In this document: piece by piece, positions 8,851 through 17,618 of the stretch
Position numbering within the stretch: the stretch's first letter is position 1
Layout of the letters: every line of letters starts with the position of its first letter
Assembly (NCBI RefSeq): GCF_934630525.1
Contig: NZ_CAKTVX010000004.1
Coordinates: 121,413 to 185,412, forward strand
From: an uncultured Slackia sp.
Lineage (GTDB): Bacteria > Actinomycetota > Coriobacteriia > Coriobacteriales > Eggerthellaceae
Direction: 5' to 3'
DNA length: 64,000 nt
The notes under the pieces: generated by a model
The model's input: only the letters and a program-made list of their open reading frames with translations
Databases searched by the model: none
Told to the model about the DNA's origin: nothing
Made by a program: the position numbers and the translations under genes

Positions 8851-8879
8851 GAAAAAAGAAAACCCGCATCATGCGGGTT
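8851..8879 (-). terminator. Terminator of tRNA-Arg
   Basis: Read on the minus strand, AACCCGCAT pairs with ATGCGGGTT around a single-base centre, followed by TTTTCTTTTTT. It lies 16 bp after the tRNA-Arg CCA end. Confidence 0.8.
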
Positions 8880-8894
8880 CGAGGAAAATCGGAA

Positions 8895-8970
8895 TGGTGC
8901 CCCAGATAGGATTCGAACCTACGGCTTTCTGCTCCGGAGGCAGACGCTCTATCCCCTGAGCTACTGGGGC
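8895..8970 (-). tRNA. tRNA-Arg (CCG)
   Basis: A full cloverleaf on the minus strand: acceptor GCCCCAG with CTGGGGC, D-arm GCTC, anticodon stem TCTGC with GCAGA enclosing loop CTCCGGA (anticodon CCG), T-loop TTCGAAT, discriminator A and an encoded CCA. 76 nt including CCA. Confidence 0.97.
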
Positions 8971-9023
8971 ACATCGCAGTCGTTCATTATACGCTAAAAT
9001 GTCTCTCGCGAGAAAGAGGAACT

Positions 9024-10349
9024 ATGCCAGAAACTATTACCATTGATCGCCTTGCCTATGGCGATGCGGGCATCGGCCGTGCGGAAAATGGCAAAACCGT
9101 ATTCGTGAACGGCGCGTGCCCGGGAGATGTCGCCTTGGTCGAAATCGATCGCGACAAGGGCAATTTCTGCGAAGGCCACGTGGTCGAGCTCGTTGCGCCG
9201 TCGCCCGACCGCGTGCTGCCGGCATGCCCGCTTGCGAGCGTATGCGGCGGTTGCGGTTGGCAACATATATCTTACGAGCGTCAGCTTGCTGCGAAGCGCG
9301 ATGCCGTGGTGTCGCAGCTGCGTCGCATCGGCGGCTTCGATGCGGAGCGCGCCGAGCGCATCGTTGGCGCATGCGTGCCGTCGAAGCGACAAATGGAATA
9401 TCGCAACAAGCTCGAGTTCAGCTGCGCTTTCGATGCGAAGCAGGGCTTCCAAATGGGCTTCCATCAAAAGGGAAGCGACAAAATCCTTGCCGCCGACGCA
9501 TGCCCGCTTGCGCATAAACAAGCCCAAAAAACGCCGAAGGCTCTGCGCGGCGCTCTACGCTATCTCACGGGTCGCGAAGATCTAGGCATCCATCGCGTAG
9601 GCGTGCGCCATTCTCACCGTTCGGGTGATTTGGAAGTGGCTTTGTGGACGACGCCCGGTCCGTTTCCGCGCAATGCCGTGGCGAAAACCCTGTCCACGGC
9701 CGTGAAGGCTTCGTCAATCGTGCGCGTGATGACGGCCGATGCGGGCAGCGCGCGCAAGCTCAAGGGCCTCGAGATTCTCGATGGCCGCGGTTTTTGGCGC
9801 GAAACCGTCGCAGGCATTGAACACGGCGTGAGCGCGCCCTCGTTCTTCCAAGTGAACACGCCTCAGGCCGACAAACTGGTGCAGCTTGCCCTTGACGGCC
9901 TCGAGCTCGATGAAGATTGCGTTGCGGCCGACCTGTTCTGCGGCGTGGGCACCTTCACTATTCCGCTCGCGAAGCGCTGCGGCGGCGTGTACGCCGTGGA
10001 GTCGTATGGCTCGAGCGTGCGCAATTTGCGCCACACCGTTGAGCAGGAAAACGTCGATGTCGAGGTTATTGGCGGCGACGCGACGCGTGAGCTGCCCGAA
10101 CTCGGTGAGCTTGACGCGCTCATCGTCGATCCGCCTCGAAGTGGCCTCGCGAAAGAAATTATCGGCTCCATCGCCGAGGCGGCGCCCTTGCGCGTGGCGT
10201 ATGTGAGCTGCGACCCAGCTACGTGGGCGCGCGACGTGAAGCTGCTCGAAGCGGCCGGCTTTGAGCTTTTGCAAGCAACGCCTGTCGATATGTTCCCGCA
10301 GACCTTCCATGTCGAGACGGTTTCGATTTTCGCGAATAAGAACCAGTAA
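9024..10349 (+). CDS. rlmD: 23S rRNA (uracil-C5)-methyltransferase, RlmD/RumA type
   Basis: A 441-residue class I SAM-dependent RNA methyltransferase of the TrmA/RlmD/RlmCD superfamily that makes 5-methyluridine. Residues 1-58 form a TRAM RNA-binding domain. A Cys-rich segment (CPLASVCGGCGWQH, about 70-83) matches the [4Fe-4S] site of RlmD. The SAM pocket shows DLFCGVGTFTIPLA (about 312) and VDPPRSGL (about 371). The catalytic nucleophile is the Cys of YVSCDPATW (about 395). AAAGAGGA precedes the ATG. Whether it modifies U1939, U747 or a tRNA position cannot be decided from sequence alone. Confidence 0.88.
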   Translation: MPETITIDRLAYGDAGIGRAENGKTVFVNGACPGDVALVEIDRDKGNFCEGHVVELVAPSPDRVLPACPLASVCGGCGWQHISYERQLAAKRDAVVSQLRRIGGFDAERAERIVGACVPSKRQMEYRNKLEFSCAFDAKQGFQMGFHQKGSDKILAADACPLAHKQAQKTPKALRGALRYLTGREDLGIHRVGVRHSHRSGDLEVALWTTPGPFPRNAVAKTLSTAVKASSIVRVMTADAGSARKLKGLEILDGRGFWRETVAGIEHGVSAPSFFQVNTPQADKLVQLALDGLELDEDCVAADLFCGVGTFTIPLAKRCGGVYAVESYGSSVRNLRHTVEQENVDVEVIGGDATRELPELGELDALIVDPPRSGLAKEIIGSIAEAAPLRVAYVSCDPATWARDVKLLEAAGFELLQATPVDMFPQTFHVETVSIFANKNQ

Positions 10350-10723
10350 AACGGCCGATTTATATGAGGCTGCCATGTGCGCCTCAGAAGGGAAAAGCCC
10401 CAGCTGCGCCCGTGCGAATGCTCTTATTTGCGCGGGCGCTTCGCATATGGGGGAGCCACTCTCGGCGTTGGCGCTCGCCTTCGCGTGCTCGAGCGTCCGC
10501 CTTTTTCAGGTTCGAGGCGTTTTCGTGCTGGAATTCCATCGAGTTCATGAGCAATTTTTATGGCGCAGGCCTGCAAAAAGCCATTGAGCGGTATCATACA
10601 AAAGCTTATGTGCTGCCGAACGCGGCAAAAGAGGCGCCGCTTGCAGCAACGATGCTTCGACTTCGCGCCGATTACCGGCGCCAGACGCAGTTTCAACGCA
10701 CGATAAAGAAGGAGTTATCGACT
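10350..10723. other. Intergenic region before the cyclophilin gene
   Basis: About 370 bases. An open frame continuous with the cyclophilin gene covers it from 10364. The predicted residues are Arg/Ala/Ser-rich with no similarity to a signal or domain, and there is no ribosome site at its start, so I treat it as non-coding. A TATCAT box at 10592 could be the -10 of the cyclophilin promoter; no clear -35 or terminator was found. Confidence 0.45.
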
Positions 10724-11254
10724 ATGGCACTGTATACCCCCGAGTATCAGCCCAACGGCAAGGAAATCGCCGTCATCAAAACCTCCAAAGGCGACATTCG
10801 AGTTCAGCTCGCCGGCGACGACGCCCCCATTCACGTGGGCAACTTCGTTGAGCTCGCTCGCAAGGGCTTCTACGACAACCTCAAGTTCCATCGCTATGTT
10901 CCCGGCTTCGTCATTCAGGGCGGCTGCCCCAACACCCGCGACCTCGATTCCGCGCAGGTTATCGAAGCTGCCGGCAACCCGTGGGCTGGCCTTGGCACGG
11001 GTGGCCCGGGCTACTGCATCAAGCAGGAATACACCACCAACCCGAACAACTCCCACGAAGACGGCGCACTGGCCATGGCTCGCAGCGCGAACCCCGATTC
11101 TGCGGGCTCCCAGTTCTATCTGTGCTTGGGTCCCCAGCATAATCTCGACTCTGGCTACACTGTGTTCGGCCAGACTATCGAAGGTAAAGATGTCATCGGC
11201 GAGCTTCGCGTGGGCGATGTCATTGAAACTATCGAAATCGAAAACGCCGACTAG
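10724..11254 (+). CDS. Cyclophilin-type peptidyl-prolyl cis-trans isomerase
   Basis: A 176-residue cytoplasmic cyclophilin (no signal peptide) that catalyses proline isomerisation during folding. Core motifs are present: FHRYVPGFVIQGG (catalytic Arg), LAMARSANPDSAGSQFYLC and the HNLDSGYTVFGQ segment, in which the usual active-site Trp/His region is conserved. An in-frame extension upstream exists, but AGAAGGAGTTATCG just before the ATG at 10724 decides the start. The gene for a TPR membrane protein follows 39 bp later. Confidence 0.93.
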   Translation: MALYTPEYQPNGKEIAVIKTSKGDIRVQLAGDDAPIHVGNFVELARKGFYDNLKFHRYVPGFVIQGGCPNTRDLDSAQVIEAAGNPWAGLGTGGPGYCIKQEYTTNPNNSHEDGALAMARSANPDSAGSQFYLCLGPQHNLDSGYTVFGQTIEGKDVIGELRVGDVIETIEIENAD

Positions 11255-11293
11255 CCACAAGCTTTCACGCGTATTCAAGGAAGACAGGAATTC

Positions 11294-12682
11294 ATGGACA
11301 ACCAATACGTAGCCCAGGCGCAAGCCGCATACCAGGCACGCGACTTTCAGGCCGCAAGCCAGGCATACGTCCAGCTGCTCCAAGACCCCAGCGTGCCGAA
11401 GGGCCCGGGCGATTTGGGGTATCTGTACCACCAGCTGGGCAACTGCTTGCTGCAGCTGAAAGATTTCGATTCGGCTATCGAGTCGTACACTCAGGCGACC
11501 GCCGATTCCGCTTACGATGCCGTGGGCGCGGTGAATTGCAACTTGGGCAAAGCGTACGTTTTCAAGCACGATTACGAAAACGCCGTGTCTCATTTTGAAA
11601 TCGCCACCTCCGATGCCAAATACGACACTCCTTACAAGGCCTATTTGGGCATGGGCAATGCGCTTTTGAAGCTTGGCAAAAACGCCGAAGCCGGCGTCGC
11701 ATTCCGCGAGGCCGCACTCGATTCGCGCAACCCCGATCCGAGCAAGGCGCTGCTCAACCTGGGCGTATGCTTCATGGCCCTCAATCGTCCGGCCGATGCC
11801 GTGGCATCGTATGAAAGCGCGCTGCAGTTCGACATGGATGCCGCAACGCGCAACAAGATGTATGCGAACCTCGGTCAGGCCTACGTTGCTCTGGGTCAAA
11901 TGCAGAAGGCTATGAGCGCGTTCGAGTCGGCTCTCGCCGACAAAACATACTTCCTGAGCGAGTCGGCGAGCGTCGACTATGCCCAGGCTGCCAAGTGCAT
12001 GGCGACGGGCACCATCGCGATGCCCGCTATTGGCCAGCAGGCAGCGCCCGCACCAGCGGCTGCGTCCAACGACGGCAACGACATGTCGGGCCTCGACGTT
12101 CCGGCCGATGGCGTGCCCACGCAAGACGATGCCTATCCGATGGAAACGTACGCCGACCCGCAGTATTACCCGGCCGAGGCCTATGGCTACGAGCCGGTCG
12201 ATAACTATAATTCGGGCGACGAGCGTTTCTTCAACGCGAGCGATGAAGAGCTCGAGCGCTATTCGAAAGGCATTGCGCGCCAAGATCGCAAGCGTCGCAA
12301 CGTTGGCCTGAAAATCCTGGTCGCGTTCTTTGTGCTTCTGCTGCTCGCTGCCGGCGCAGGCGTGTTCCTGTATACGCAGGGCTACGGCTATCCCACCCAG
12401 GAAAGCGTAGTGAAAGGCCTGTTCTCCGATACCGAGAACGCTTCGAGCTATTTCGTTTCGTCGATGAGCTCCGATAAAGTCGACGATGCCATGCGTGGCG
12501 TCGTGTCCGATTCCGATGTCGCCATCGATGGCATGGACAAATCCATGTCAAACTCCACGGTGTATGTGACGGCGTCCACGCCCGAGGGTGGGGAAGTGTC
12601 CTACACTGTTTCCATGGTGCGCGACATGCTTGGCTGGAAGGTTTCCGGCGTGCAAATGACGTTCGCCTCCCAGCAGTCATAA
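11294..12682 (+). CDS. TPR-repeat protein with C-terminal membrane anchor
   Basis: A 462-residue protein. Residues about 1-230 are tetratricopeptide repeats (repeated GNxLLxLxxxxxAxxxxxxAL patterns every ~34 residues). Residues about 235-325 are acidic, Ala/Pro/Tyr-rich and probably disordered. One transmembrane helix lies at about 339-361 (VAFFVLLLLAAGAGVFLY), and about 100 residues then face outside. A cytoplasmic TPR scaffold tied to an external domain suggests a role in assembling an envelope complex or sensing, but the external part (Ser/Asp/Val-rich) matches nothing I recognise. RBS AAGGAAG. Confidence 0.8.
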   Translation: MDNQYVAQAQAAYQARDFQAASQAYVQLLQDPSVPKGPGDLGYLYHQLGNCLLQLKDFDSAIESYTQATADSAYDAVGAVNCNLGKAYVFKHDYENAVSHFEIATSDAKYDTPYKAYLGMGNALLKLGKNAEAGVAFREAALDSRNPDPSKALLNLGVCFMALNRPADAVASYESALQFDMDAATRNKMYANLGQAYVALGQMQKAMSAFESALADKTYFLSESASVDYAQAAKCMATGTIAMPAIGQQAAPAPAAASNDGNDMSGLDVPADGVPTQDDAYPMETYADPQYYPAEAYGYEPVDNYNSGDERFFNASDEELERYSKGIARQDRKRRNVGLKILVAFFVLLLLAAGAGVFLYTQGYGYPTQESVVKGLFSDTENASSYFVSSMSSDKVDDAMRGVVSDSDVAIDGMDKSMSNSTVYVTASTPEGGEVSYTVSMVRDMLGWKVSGVQMTFASQQS

Positions 12683-12686
12683 ATGC

Positions 12687-12712
12687 TGCAACGCCTGGGT
12701 AGCCAGGTTGCA
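12687..12712 (+). other. Hairpin upstream of ndk
   Basis: TGCAACGCCTGG can pair with CCAGGTTGCA around GTAG, with one bulged G. It is 5 bp after the TPR-gene stop and immediately before a TATAGT box (12714-12719) that may be the ndk -10. There is no T-run, so termination is doubtful. Confidence 0.4.
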
Positions 12713-12780
12713 ATATAGTGCGTCGCCTGAGTGCGTCGTGCCTGTTAGAAAGCCGTTTTTCTTCAAGAAAGGGAACAATC

Positions 12781-13188
12781 ATGGCAATTGAAAAGACCTA
12801 CTCCATGCTCAAGCCCGACGCTGTGCGCAATCATCACATCGGCGAGATCGTGAGCCGCATCGAGCGCGCTGGCCTCGTTATCGAGCGCATGGAGCTGGCC
12901 AATGTTACCCCCGAGCAGGCTGCTGCGAACTACGCCGAGCACGAGGGCAAGCCCTTCTACAACGGCCTCATCGAGTACATCACCAGCGGCCCGGTTGTGA
13001 AGATGGTTGTCTCCGGCGAAGGCGCCGTCAAGAAGATGCGTACCCTCATGGGTGCCACCAACCCGGCAGAAGCTGCCCCCGGCACGATTCGTGGTGACTT
13101 TGGTCTCATTATGGACGAAAATGTTATTCACGGCTCCGACTCGCCCGAGTCTGCCGAGCGTGAAATCGGCATCTTCTTCGGTGCATAA
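12781..13188 (+). CDS. ndk: Nucleoside diphosphate kinase
   Basis: A 135-residue cytosolic enzyme that transfers the gamma-phosphate of ATP to other NDPs through a phospho-His. The family length is normal. Typical features are the N-terminal KTYSMLKPDAV, the ATP-site Arg/Thr in ATNPAEAAPGTIRGDFG, and the active-site His in NVIHGSDS (about 117). AAAGGGAACAATC precedes the ATG. It appears monocistronic, 77 bp before the hydrogenase operon. Confidence 0.97.
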   Translation: MAIEKTYSMLKPDAVRNHHIGEIVSRIERAGLVIERMELANVTPEQAAANYAEHEGKPFYNGLIEYITSGPVVKMVVSGEGAVKKMRTLMGATNPAEAAPGTIRGDFGLIMDENVIHGSDSPESAEREIGIFFGA

Positions 13189-13264
13189 ATAATCTACGCT
13201 AAGCCTTTCGGGCGAATACGTCGGCAAGCCGCTCGCTTTCATTGTCGGATTGAAGGAGGAGCTT

Positions 13265-14335
13265 GTGCTCTACCGCATCATTGATGCTGGCGACGTGCCT
13301 TCGCTCATTCGGGCTTTCATGGATTCTTACGAACTTGTGGCCCCGGTCGAATGCGACCAGGGCCACATTTTCGATATCATCGACGACCCCAATGACGTGG
13401 TGCTTGATTACTCGACCACCATCGCCTCTCCCAAAAAATATTTCTTGCCTCCTCGCGAGGTCCTTTTCAAATTCGATGTGGCGCAAAACGATGTCGACGC
13501 GTACGAGCTCGACGTGAAGCCACGTGTTCTTTTCGGCGTTCACCCTTGCGATATGAACGCCATCGAAAAGCTCGATTCCGTTTTTCTTGAAGGGCCGTAC
13601 CCCGATCCGTATTACCGCGCGCGCCGCGAAGCCACGCTCATCGTGGGCGTTGGATGCACGCCTTCTCAGTCGTGCTTCTGCCATCGCATGGATGCCGACG
13701 AAGCGCCCGCCGGATACGATTTGTTCCTGCAAGATTTGGGCGACCGCTTCTGGGTCTCCATTTCTTCGGTCGCCGCAGCGGAAGTTTTGGAAGAATCGAC
13801 CACGTTGCGTGAAGCTACCGACGAAGATCGCGCCGCTTTTGCCGCCGCCACCCGCCGTCGCAACGAGGCATTCTCTTCCGACATTCCCTTTGTGCAAGAT
13901 GTTGCCATGCTTATGGACACGTATCACTCCGATCCGTTTTGGGTCGAACTGGGTTCGCGTTGTCTGAATTGCACCGCGTGCGCATCGGTGTGCCCCACGT
14001 GCATGTGCTTCGACATCGTCGACGAACTTGCCTTCGACGGCAAGACCGGTGAGCGTGTGCGCGAGTGGGATTGCTGTACGAATCCCCAGTTCGCAACCGT
14101 TGCGGGCGGTCATAATTTCCGCCCGAGCGAACGCGAGCGCGTACGCCATCGCATGTATCACAAGCTCAATGGCTTCAAGGAAAAGCACGGCAGCATGCTC
14201 TGCGTGGGCTGTGGCCGCTGTGTCGATGCATGCAAAACCGGCATCAACCCGATTGAAGTGTTGAAGTTCTTTGACGAGAAAACGCGCGGCGCGCATGACG
14301 CCCAGCAAGGAAAGGGGGCGACCAATGGCGAATAG
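13265..14335 (+). CDS. hydB: [NiFe]-hydrogenase iron-sulfur (beta) subunit, HydB-like
   Basis: A 356-residue subunit of a cytosolic group 3b (NADP-linked, sulfhydrogenase-type) hydrogenase. The start is GTG 13265: AAGGAGG lies 6 nt upstream and would fall inside the protein if the longer TTG frame (13250) were used. The C-terminal third carries two [4Fe-4S] ferredoxin motifs, CLNCTACASVCPTCMC (about 238) and CVGCGRCVDACK (about 321); extra Cys in GCTPSQSCFC may bind another cluster. In the Pyrococcus enzyme the beta subunit wires electrons between the small and flavin subunits. It overlaps the next gene by 11 bp. Confidence 0.88.
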   Translation: MLYRIIDAGDVPSLIRAFMDSYELVAPVECDQGHIFDIIDDPNDVVLDYSTTIASPKKYFLPPREVLFKFDVAQNDVDAYELDVKPRVLFGVHPCDMNAIEKLDSVFLEGPYPDPYYRARREATLIVGVGCTPSQSCFCHRMDADEAPAGYDLFLQDLGDRFWVSISSVAAAEVLEESTTLREATDEDRAAFAAATRRRNEAFSSDIPFVQDVAMLMDTYHSDPFWVELGSRCLNCTACASVCPTCMCFDIVDELAFDGKTGERVREWDCCTNPQFATVAGGHNFRPSERERVRHRMYHKLNGFKEKHGSMLCVGCGRCVDACKTGINPIEVLKFFDEKTRGAHDAQQGKGATNGE

Positions 14336-15239
14336 GCATGCTTTCACGACTTCGGTCGAAGTATCTCCGCTCGTCGCAGCGGGCCATGTCAAAACGGGCG
14401 CAGAGCTGATGGCCGAAAATCCCTATCGTCCGTGGCCTGCGCGCATCACATCCATCATGGAACTCACCGCAACCGAGAAGCTCTTCGAATTCCGCTTGAT
14501 TGACGAGCGCATTCGCGAAGCGTTCCACCAGCAGCCCGGCCAGTTCGTCGAGCTGTCCATCTTCGGCGTGGGCGAAGCTCCCATCTCCATTTCTTCGTCG
14601 CCTTCCAAGCAGGGCTTCATCGAGCTGTGCGTGCGACGCGCAGGTAAGTTCACCGAAGAGCTGCACAAAATGCAGTGCGGTGACGTGGTTGGAATTCGCG
14701 GGCCTTTCGGCCGACCGTTCCCATTCGAAAAAATGAAGGGCCACGACATTTTGCTTGTCGCGGGTGGTTTGGGCATCGCGCCCCTGCGATCGCTGATCAA
14801 CAATATTCACGATGAGCGCAGTGAGTTCGGCAAAGTTACCATTATCTATGGCTCGCGCAACCCGCGCGAAGTCATGTTCCGCGACCAGTTCGAGATGTGG
14901 CGCCACCGTCACGACTTCGATCTTCACCTGACCGTCGATAATTACGAAGACGGATGGGATGGCGAAGTGGGCCTGGTCACCAAGCCTTTCGAGCATTTGG
15001 AAGTCGATGCTGACAATACGTTCGGCGCATTGTGCGGGCCTCCGGTCATGTATCGATTTGTCGTTGAGGAAATGCGCAAGAAGGGAATTCCCTACGATCG
15101 CATTTACATGAGCTTCGAGCGCCATATGAAATGCGGCATGGGCAAATGCGGCCATTGCCAAGTGGGCCATCAGTATGTGTGCATTGACGGTCCCGTGTTC
15201 AATTATTGGGAAGCGAAGAATATTCAGGGGTCGATGTAG
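14325..15239 (+). CDS. hydG: Hydrogenase FAD/NAD(P)-binding (gamma) subunit, HydG-like
   Basis: A 304-residue ferredoxin-reductase-type subunit. Residues about 35-120 form the FAD barrel (ISISSSPS is the flavin contact). Residues about 130-240 form the NAD(P) domain (LLVAGGLGIAPLRSL, about 145). The C-terminus has a [2Fe-2S] motif like that of dihydroorotate dehydrogenase electron-transfer subunits (CGMGKCGHCQVG and a fourth Cys in YVC). It passes electrons between hydrogenase clusters and NAD(P)H. The ATG at 14325 follows AAAGGGGGCG and overlaps hydB. The symbol follows the archaeal sulfhydrogenase and is not the [FeFe] maturase HydG. Confidence 0.88.
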   Translation: MANRHAFTTSVEVSPLVAAGHVKTGAELMAENPYRPWPARITSIMELTATEKLFEFRLIDERIREAFHQQPGQFVELSIFGVGEAPISISSSPSKQGFIELCVRRAGKFTEELHKMQCGDVVGIRGPFGRPFPFEKMKGHDILLVAGGLGIAPLRSLINNIHDERSEFGKVTIIYGSRNPREVMFRDQFEMWRHRHDFDLHLTVDNYEDGWDGEVGLVTKPFEHLEVDADNTFGALCGPPVMYRFVVEEMRKKGIPYDRIYMSFERHMKCGMGKCGHCQVGHQYVCIDGPVFNYWEAKNIQGSM

Positions 15240-16031
15240 ATGGAATGCCAAACGAAAAGGAACGCCACGCCGCGCGTGGTGGTGCTGGGCTTGGCGAGCT
15301 GCTTCGGCTGCCAGCTGCAAATTACGAATGCCGAATCGCACTTACTCGAAATTCTGGGCCAAATTGATGTGCAGTATTGGCAAATGGCCTCAAGTGCGCT
15401 CGAGCCCGAGGGCGATGTCGACGTCGTAATTATCGAGGGCGCGGTTTCCACGGTTGAATCCCGTGAAATCGTTGAGCGTTGGCGCAAACGCGCGAAATGC
15501 CTGATCGCTATGGGTGCATGTGCGGTATGCGGAGGAATTCCTTCCATTGCAGCGCATCATTTGGATGAGCGCGCGAAAAGCGTGTATGGCGATGCGCTCC
15601 CTTCCGCCTGCGGAGAAATGCTTGTTCCCCAGCCGGTCAGCAGCGTGGTCGATGTCGATTTCGAAGTTCGCGCATGCCCTATTGACCCCGCCGATTTCGT
15701 TGCGGTGATGCAGCATGCCATATATGGCAGCAATGCCACGGTGCAAACGGGAACGTTGTGCGGCAGCTGCAAACGCAATGAAAGCGGTTGCTTGTGGCGT
15801 GAAGGAAAAGTGTGCCTGGGCCTCGTGACCCAAGAGGGTTGCGGCGCGAAGTGCGTGCAGCTTGGCCGCGAGTGCAATGGCTGCCGTGGCCTGTCGGCTA
15901 ACGCGAATCTTTCGGCGGCGCGCGCGTTCGCCGAAAGCACGGGCGTCGGCGCTGTCCGCTTTGACGAGGCGCTTGAATTGTTCAACCTGGTGAACCCTAT
16001 GCTTTCACCAATTTCGGAAGGGGAGGAGTAG
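15240..16031 (+). CDS. hydD: Hydrogenase small (delta) subunit, HydD-like
   Basis: A 263-residue subunit of the NADH:ubiquinone oxidoreductase 20-kDa family carrying the proximal [4Fe-4S] cluster next to the Ni-Fe site. The N-terminal GLASCFGCQLQI gives the first two cluster Cys, with further ligands in GACAVCGGIP and the C-terminal Cys-rich segment (CGSCKRNESGCLW, CGAKCVQLGRECNGCRG). The latter suggests one or two extra clusters, as in group 3b enzymes. The ATG starts on the base after the hydG stop. There is no Tat signal, so the enzyme is cytosolic. Confidence 0.88.
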   Translation: MECQTKRNATPRVVVLGLASCFGCQLQITNAESHLLEILGQIDVQYWQMASSALEPEGDVDVVIIEGAVSTVESREIVERWRKRAKCLIAMGACAVCGGIPSIAAHHLDERAKSVYGDALPSACGEMLVPQPVSSVVDVDFEVRACPIDPADFVAVMQHAIYGSNATVQTGTLCGSCKRNESGCLWREGKVCLGLVTQEGCGAKCVQLGRECNGCRGLSANANLSAARAFAESTGVGAVRFDEALELFNLVNPMLSPISEGEE

Positions 16032-16034
16032 CCC

Positions 16035-17312
16035 ATGCGCACGACGCTTTCTATGCACCATATTGCTCGCATCGAGGGACACGGCAACATCTCGCTTTCC
16101 ATAGAAGATGGTCGCGTGTCCGATGTGAAGATGAACGTGGTGGAACCCGCCCGTTTATTCGAGTCGATGGTGGGAGGACGCCCCTTCACCCAAACGAGCT
16201 ATATCGCCTCGCGTATTTGCGGAATTTGCTCATCGAGCCATGTGATAACCGATTTGCTTGCGATTGAGCAAATCTTTGGCGTGAAGACGAGCGAGCGCAC
16301 GCGCGTTTTGCGCGAACTGCTCGTGTATGGCAGCTTCCTTCAGAACCACGCAGCTCACTTGTTCGTTTTTGCCGCTCCCGATTTCGAGGGGCTCGACAGT
16401 GCTTTCCCCCTTGCGGAATCGGCGCCCGAGCTTTTCAATGGCGGAATGGCTATTAAGGCGTTGGGCAATGAGCTGTGTACGCTCGTTGGCGGACGCTCCA
16501 TTCATCCCATCACATGCGTTGTGGGCGGTTTCACCCATGAGCCGTCTCGTGACGACTGTCTTGCCATGGCCGATAAAGTTGCTGCAGCGCGTGAATTCTG
16601 CGAAAAAACGGTCGATGTTTTCGCGAGCTTCAAGGTCCCACAGATTGAAACCTCTGGCGATTTTATGGCGCTCGTGGAAAATGGCCGTTATTGCGTGGTT
16701 GGCAATACTGCGGCTTTCGCATCCGATGGCGCACGTTTTGCCGCGGCCGATTACGCCGACCATATTGAGGAATACGCCGTCGATCATTCGGCTGCGCGAT
16801 TTTCGCGCCGCGCGAGCACGAAGAAAAACATCACGACGAGCGCGCTTGCGCGCGTTAACTTGAGCTGGAATGAGCTTTCGCAGCCCGCGCGATTGGCTGC
16901 GGCGAAAGCGGGCCTGCGTCCTCCGGCGCGAAACCCCTTCTTGAACAATGTTGCGCAGGCCGTCGAGCTCGTCGATGTGTGCGTTCGTTGCGAGGCGATG
17001 CTTCGTTGGCTCGCATTCGGCGAAGGAACGAGCAAGCCCGTCGATTTCGAAGTTCGTGCGGGCAGGGGCGTTGGCATGACCGAGGCTCCGCGCGGCACGC
17101 TCATTCATGAGCTGGAAATTGGGGAAGACGGTCGCGTCAAGCACGCGAGCATCATCACGCCGACGGTCCATAATCTGGGCGATACCGAATCGAGCGTGCG
17201 CACGCTTGCCGATTTGCTGGCCGAGCAAGGTGCTTCCGAGGAAGAAATTCGTTTGGAGGTCGGAAAGCTCGTCCGTGCGTACGATCCGTGCCTCTCGTGT
17301 TCCGTGCATTAG
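16035..17312 (+). CDS. hydA: [NiFe]-hydrogenase large (alpha) subunit, HydA-like
   Basis: A 425-residue catalytic subunit. The N-terminal Ni ligands are in RICGICSSSH (about 57-66) and the C-terminal ligands in DPCLSCSVH, which are the last nine residues. The protein ends exactly at the His after which maturation proteases normally cut, so there is no C-terminal extension to remove. Gene order beta-gamma-delta-alpha matches the Pyrococcus sulfhydrogenase I operon; the family oxidises H2 with NADP+ or the reverse. No hyp maturation gene is in the window. AAGGGGAGGAG precedes the start. Confidence 0.9.
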   Translation: MRTTLSMHHIARIEGHGNISLSIEDGRVSDVKMNVVEPARLFESMVGGRPFTQTSYIASRICGICSSSHVITDLLAIEQIFGVKTSERTRVLRELLVYGSFLQNHAAHLFVFAAPDFEGLDSAFPLAESAPELFNGGMAIKALGNELCTLVGGRSIHPITCVVGGFTHEPSRDDCLAMADKVAAAREFCEKTVDVFASFKVPQIETSGDFMALVENGRYCVVGNTAAFASDGARFAAADYADHIEEYAVDHSAARFSRRASTKKNITTSALARVNLSWNELSQPARLAAAKAGLRPPARNPFLNNVAQAVELVDVCVRCEAMLRWLAFGEGTSKPVDFEVRAGRGVGMTEAPRGTLIHELEIGEDGRVKHASIITPTVHNLGDTESSVRTLADLLAEQGASEEEIRLEVGKLVRAYDPCLSCSVH

Positions 17313-17369
17313 GCGATTTCTGCGAGTTTTGAGGCTCGAAAAACGTCTTAAGCGCCGGTTTCTACGATA

Positions 17370-17397
17370 ATTCGAGCCGCTTTTGGGCGGCTCGAAT
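17370..17397 (+). terminator. Probable terminator of the hydrogenase operon
   Basis: An 11-bp stem (ATTCGAGCCGC with GCGGCTCGAAT, 6-nt loop) 58 bp after hydA. It is followed only by GGTTTAATG, a weak U-tract. Confidence 0.5.
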
Positions 17398-17561
17398 GGT
17401 TTAATGTGGACAAAATGTGAGCAAACAAGTAGTAATTCATTCAAACACGACCGCTCACGTCTATAAACATACCGTTTACCGAAAGTGAAAATTTTTTTCC
17501 GGGCAAATATTTCGGGAAAATGACCGAAAATAGTTGGACAAATTCGTAATCTGTGAATTGA

Positions 17562-17594
17562 AAAAAGCCGTTTGACGTGGTCAAACGGCTTTTT
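17562..17594. terminator. Bidirectional terminator between hydA and the TetR gene
   Basis: A 15-bp perfect stem (AAAAAGCCGTTTGAC with GTCAAACGGCTTTTT) with a GTG loop. The A/T ends give U-tracts on both strands. It serves the convergent hydA and TetR genes. The preceding ~165 bases (17398-17561) hold no gene. Confidence 0.9.
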
Positions 17595-17618
17595 GTTTAC
17601 GAACTATAAGAAGGCGGT

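Noticed and set aside
10715..12283. A 522-codon minus-strand frame opposite the cyclophilin and TPR genes
   Set aside because: Both plus-strand genes are certain; the antisense translation has no motif and is an artefact of GC-rich codon bias.
13250..13264. TTG start for the hydrogenase beta subunit
   Set aside because: The AAGGAGG that would initiate translation lies inside this extension and is correctly spaced for GTG 13265.
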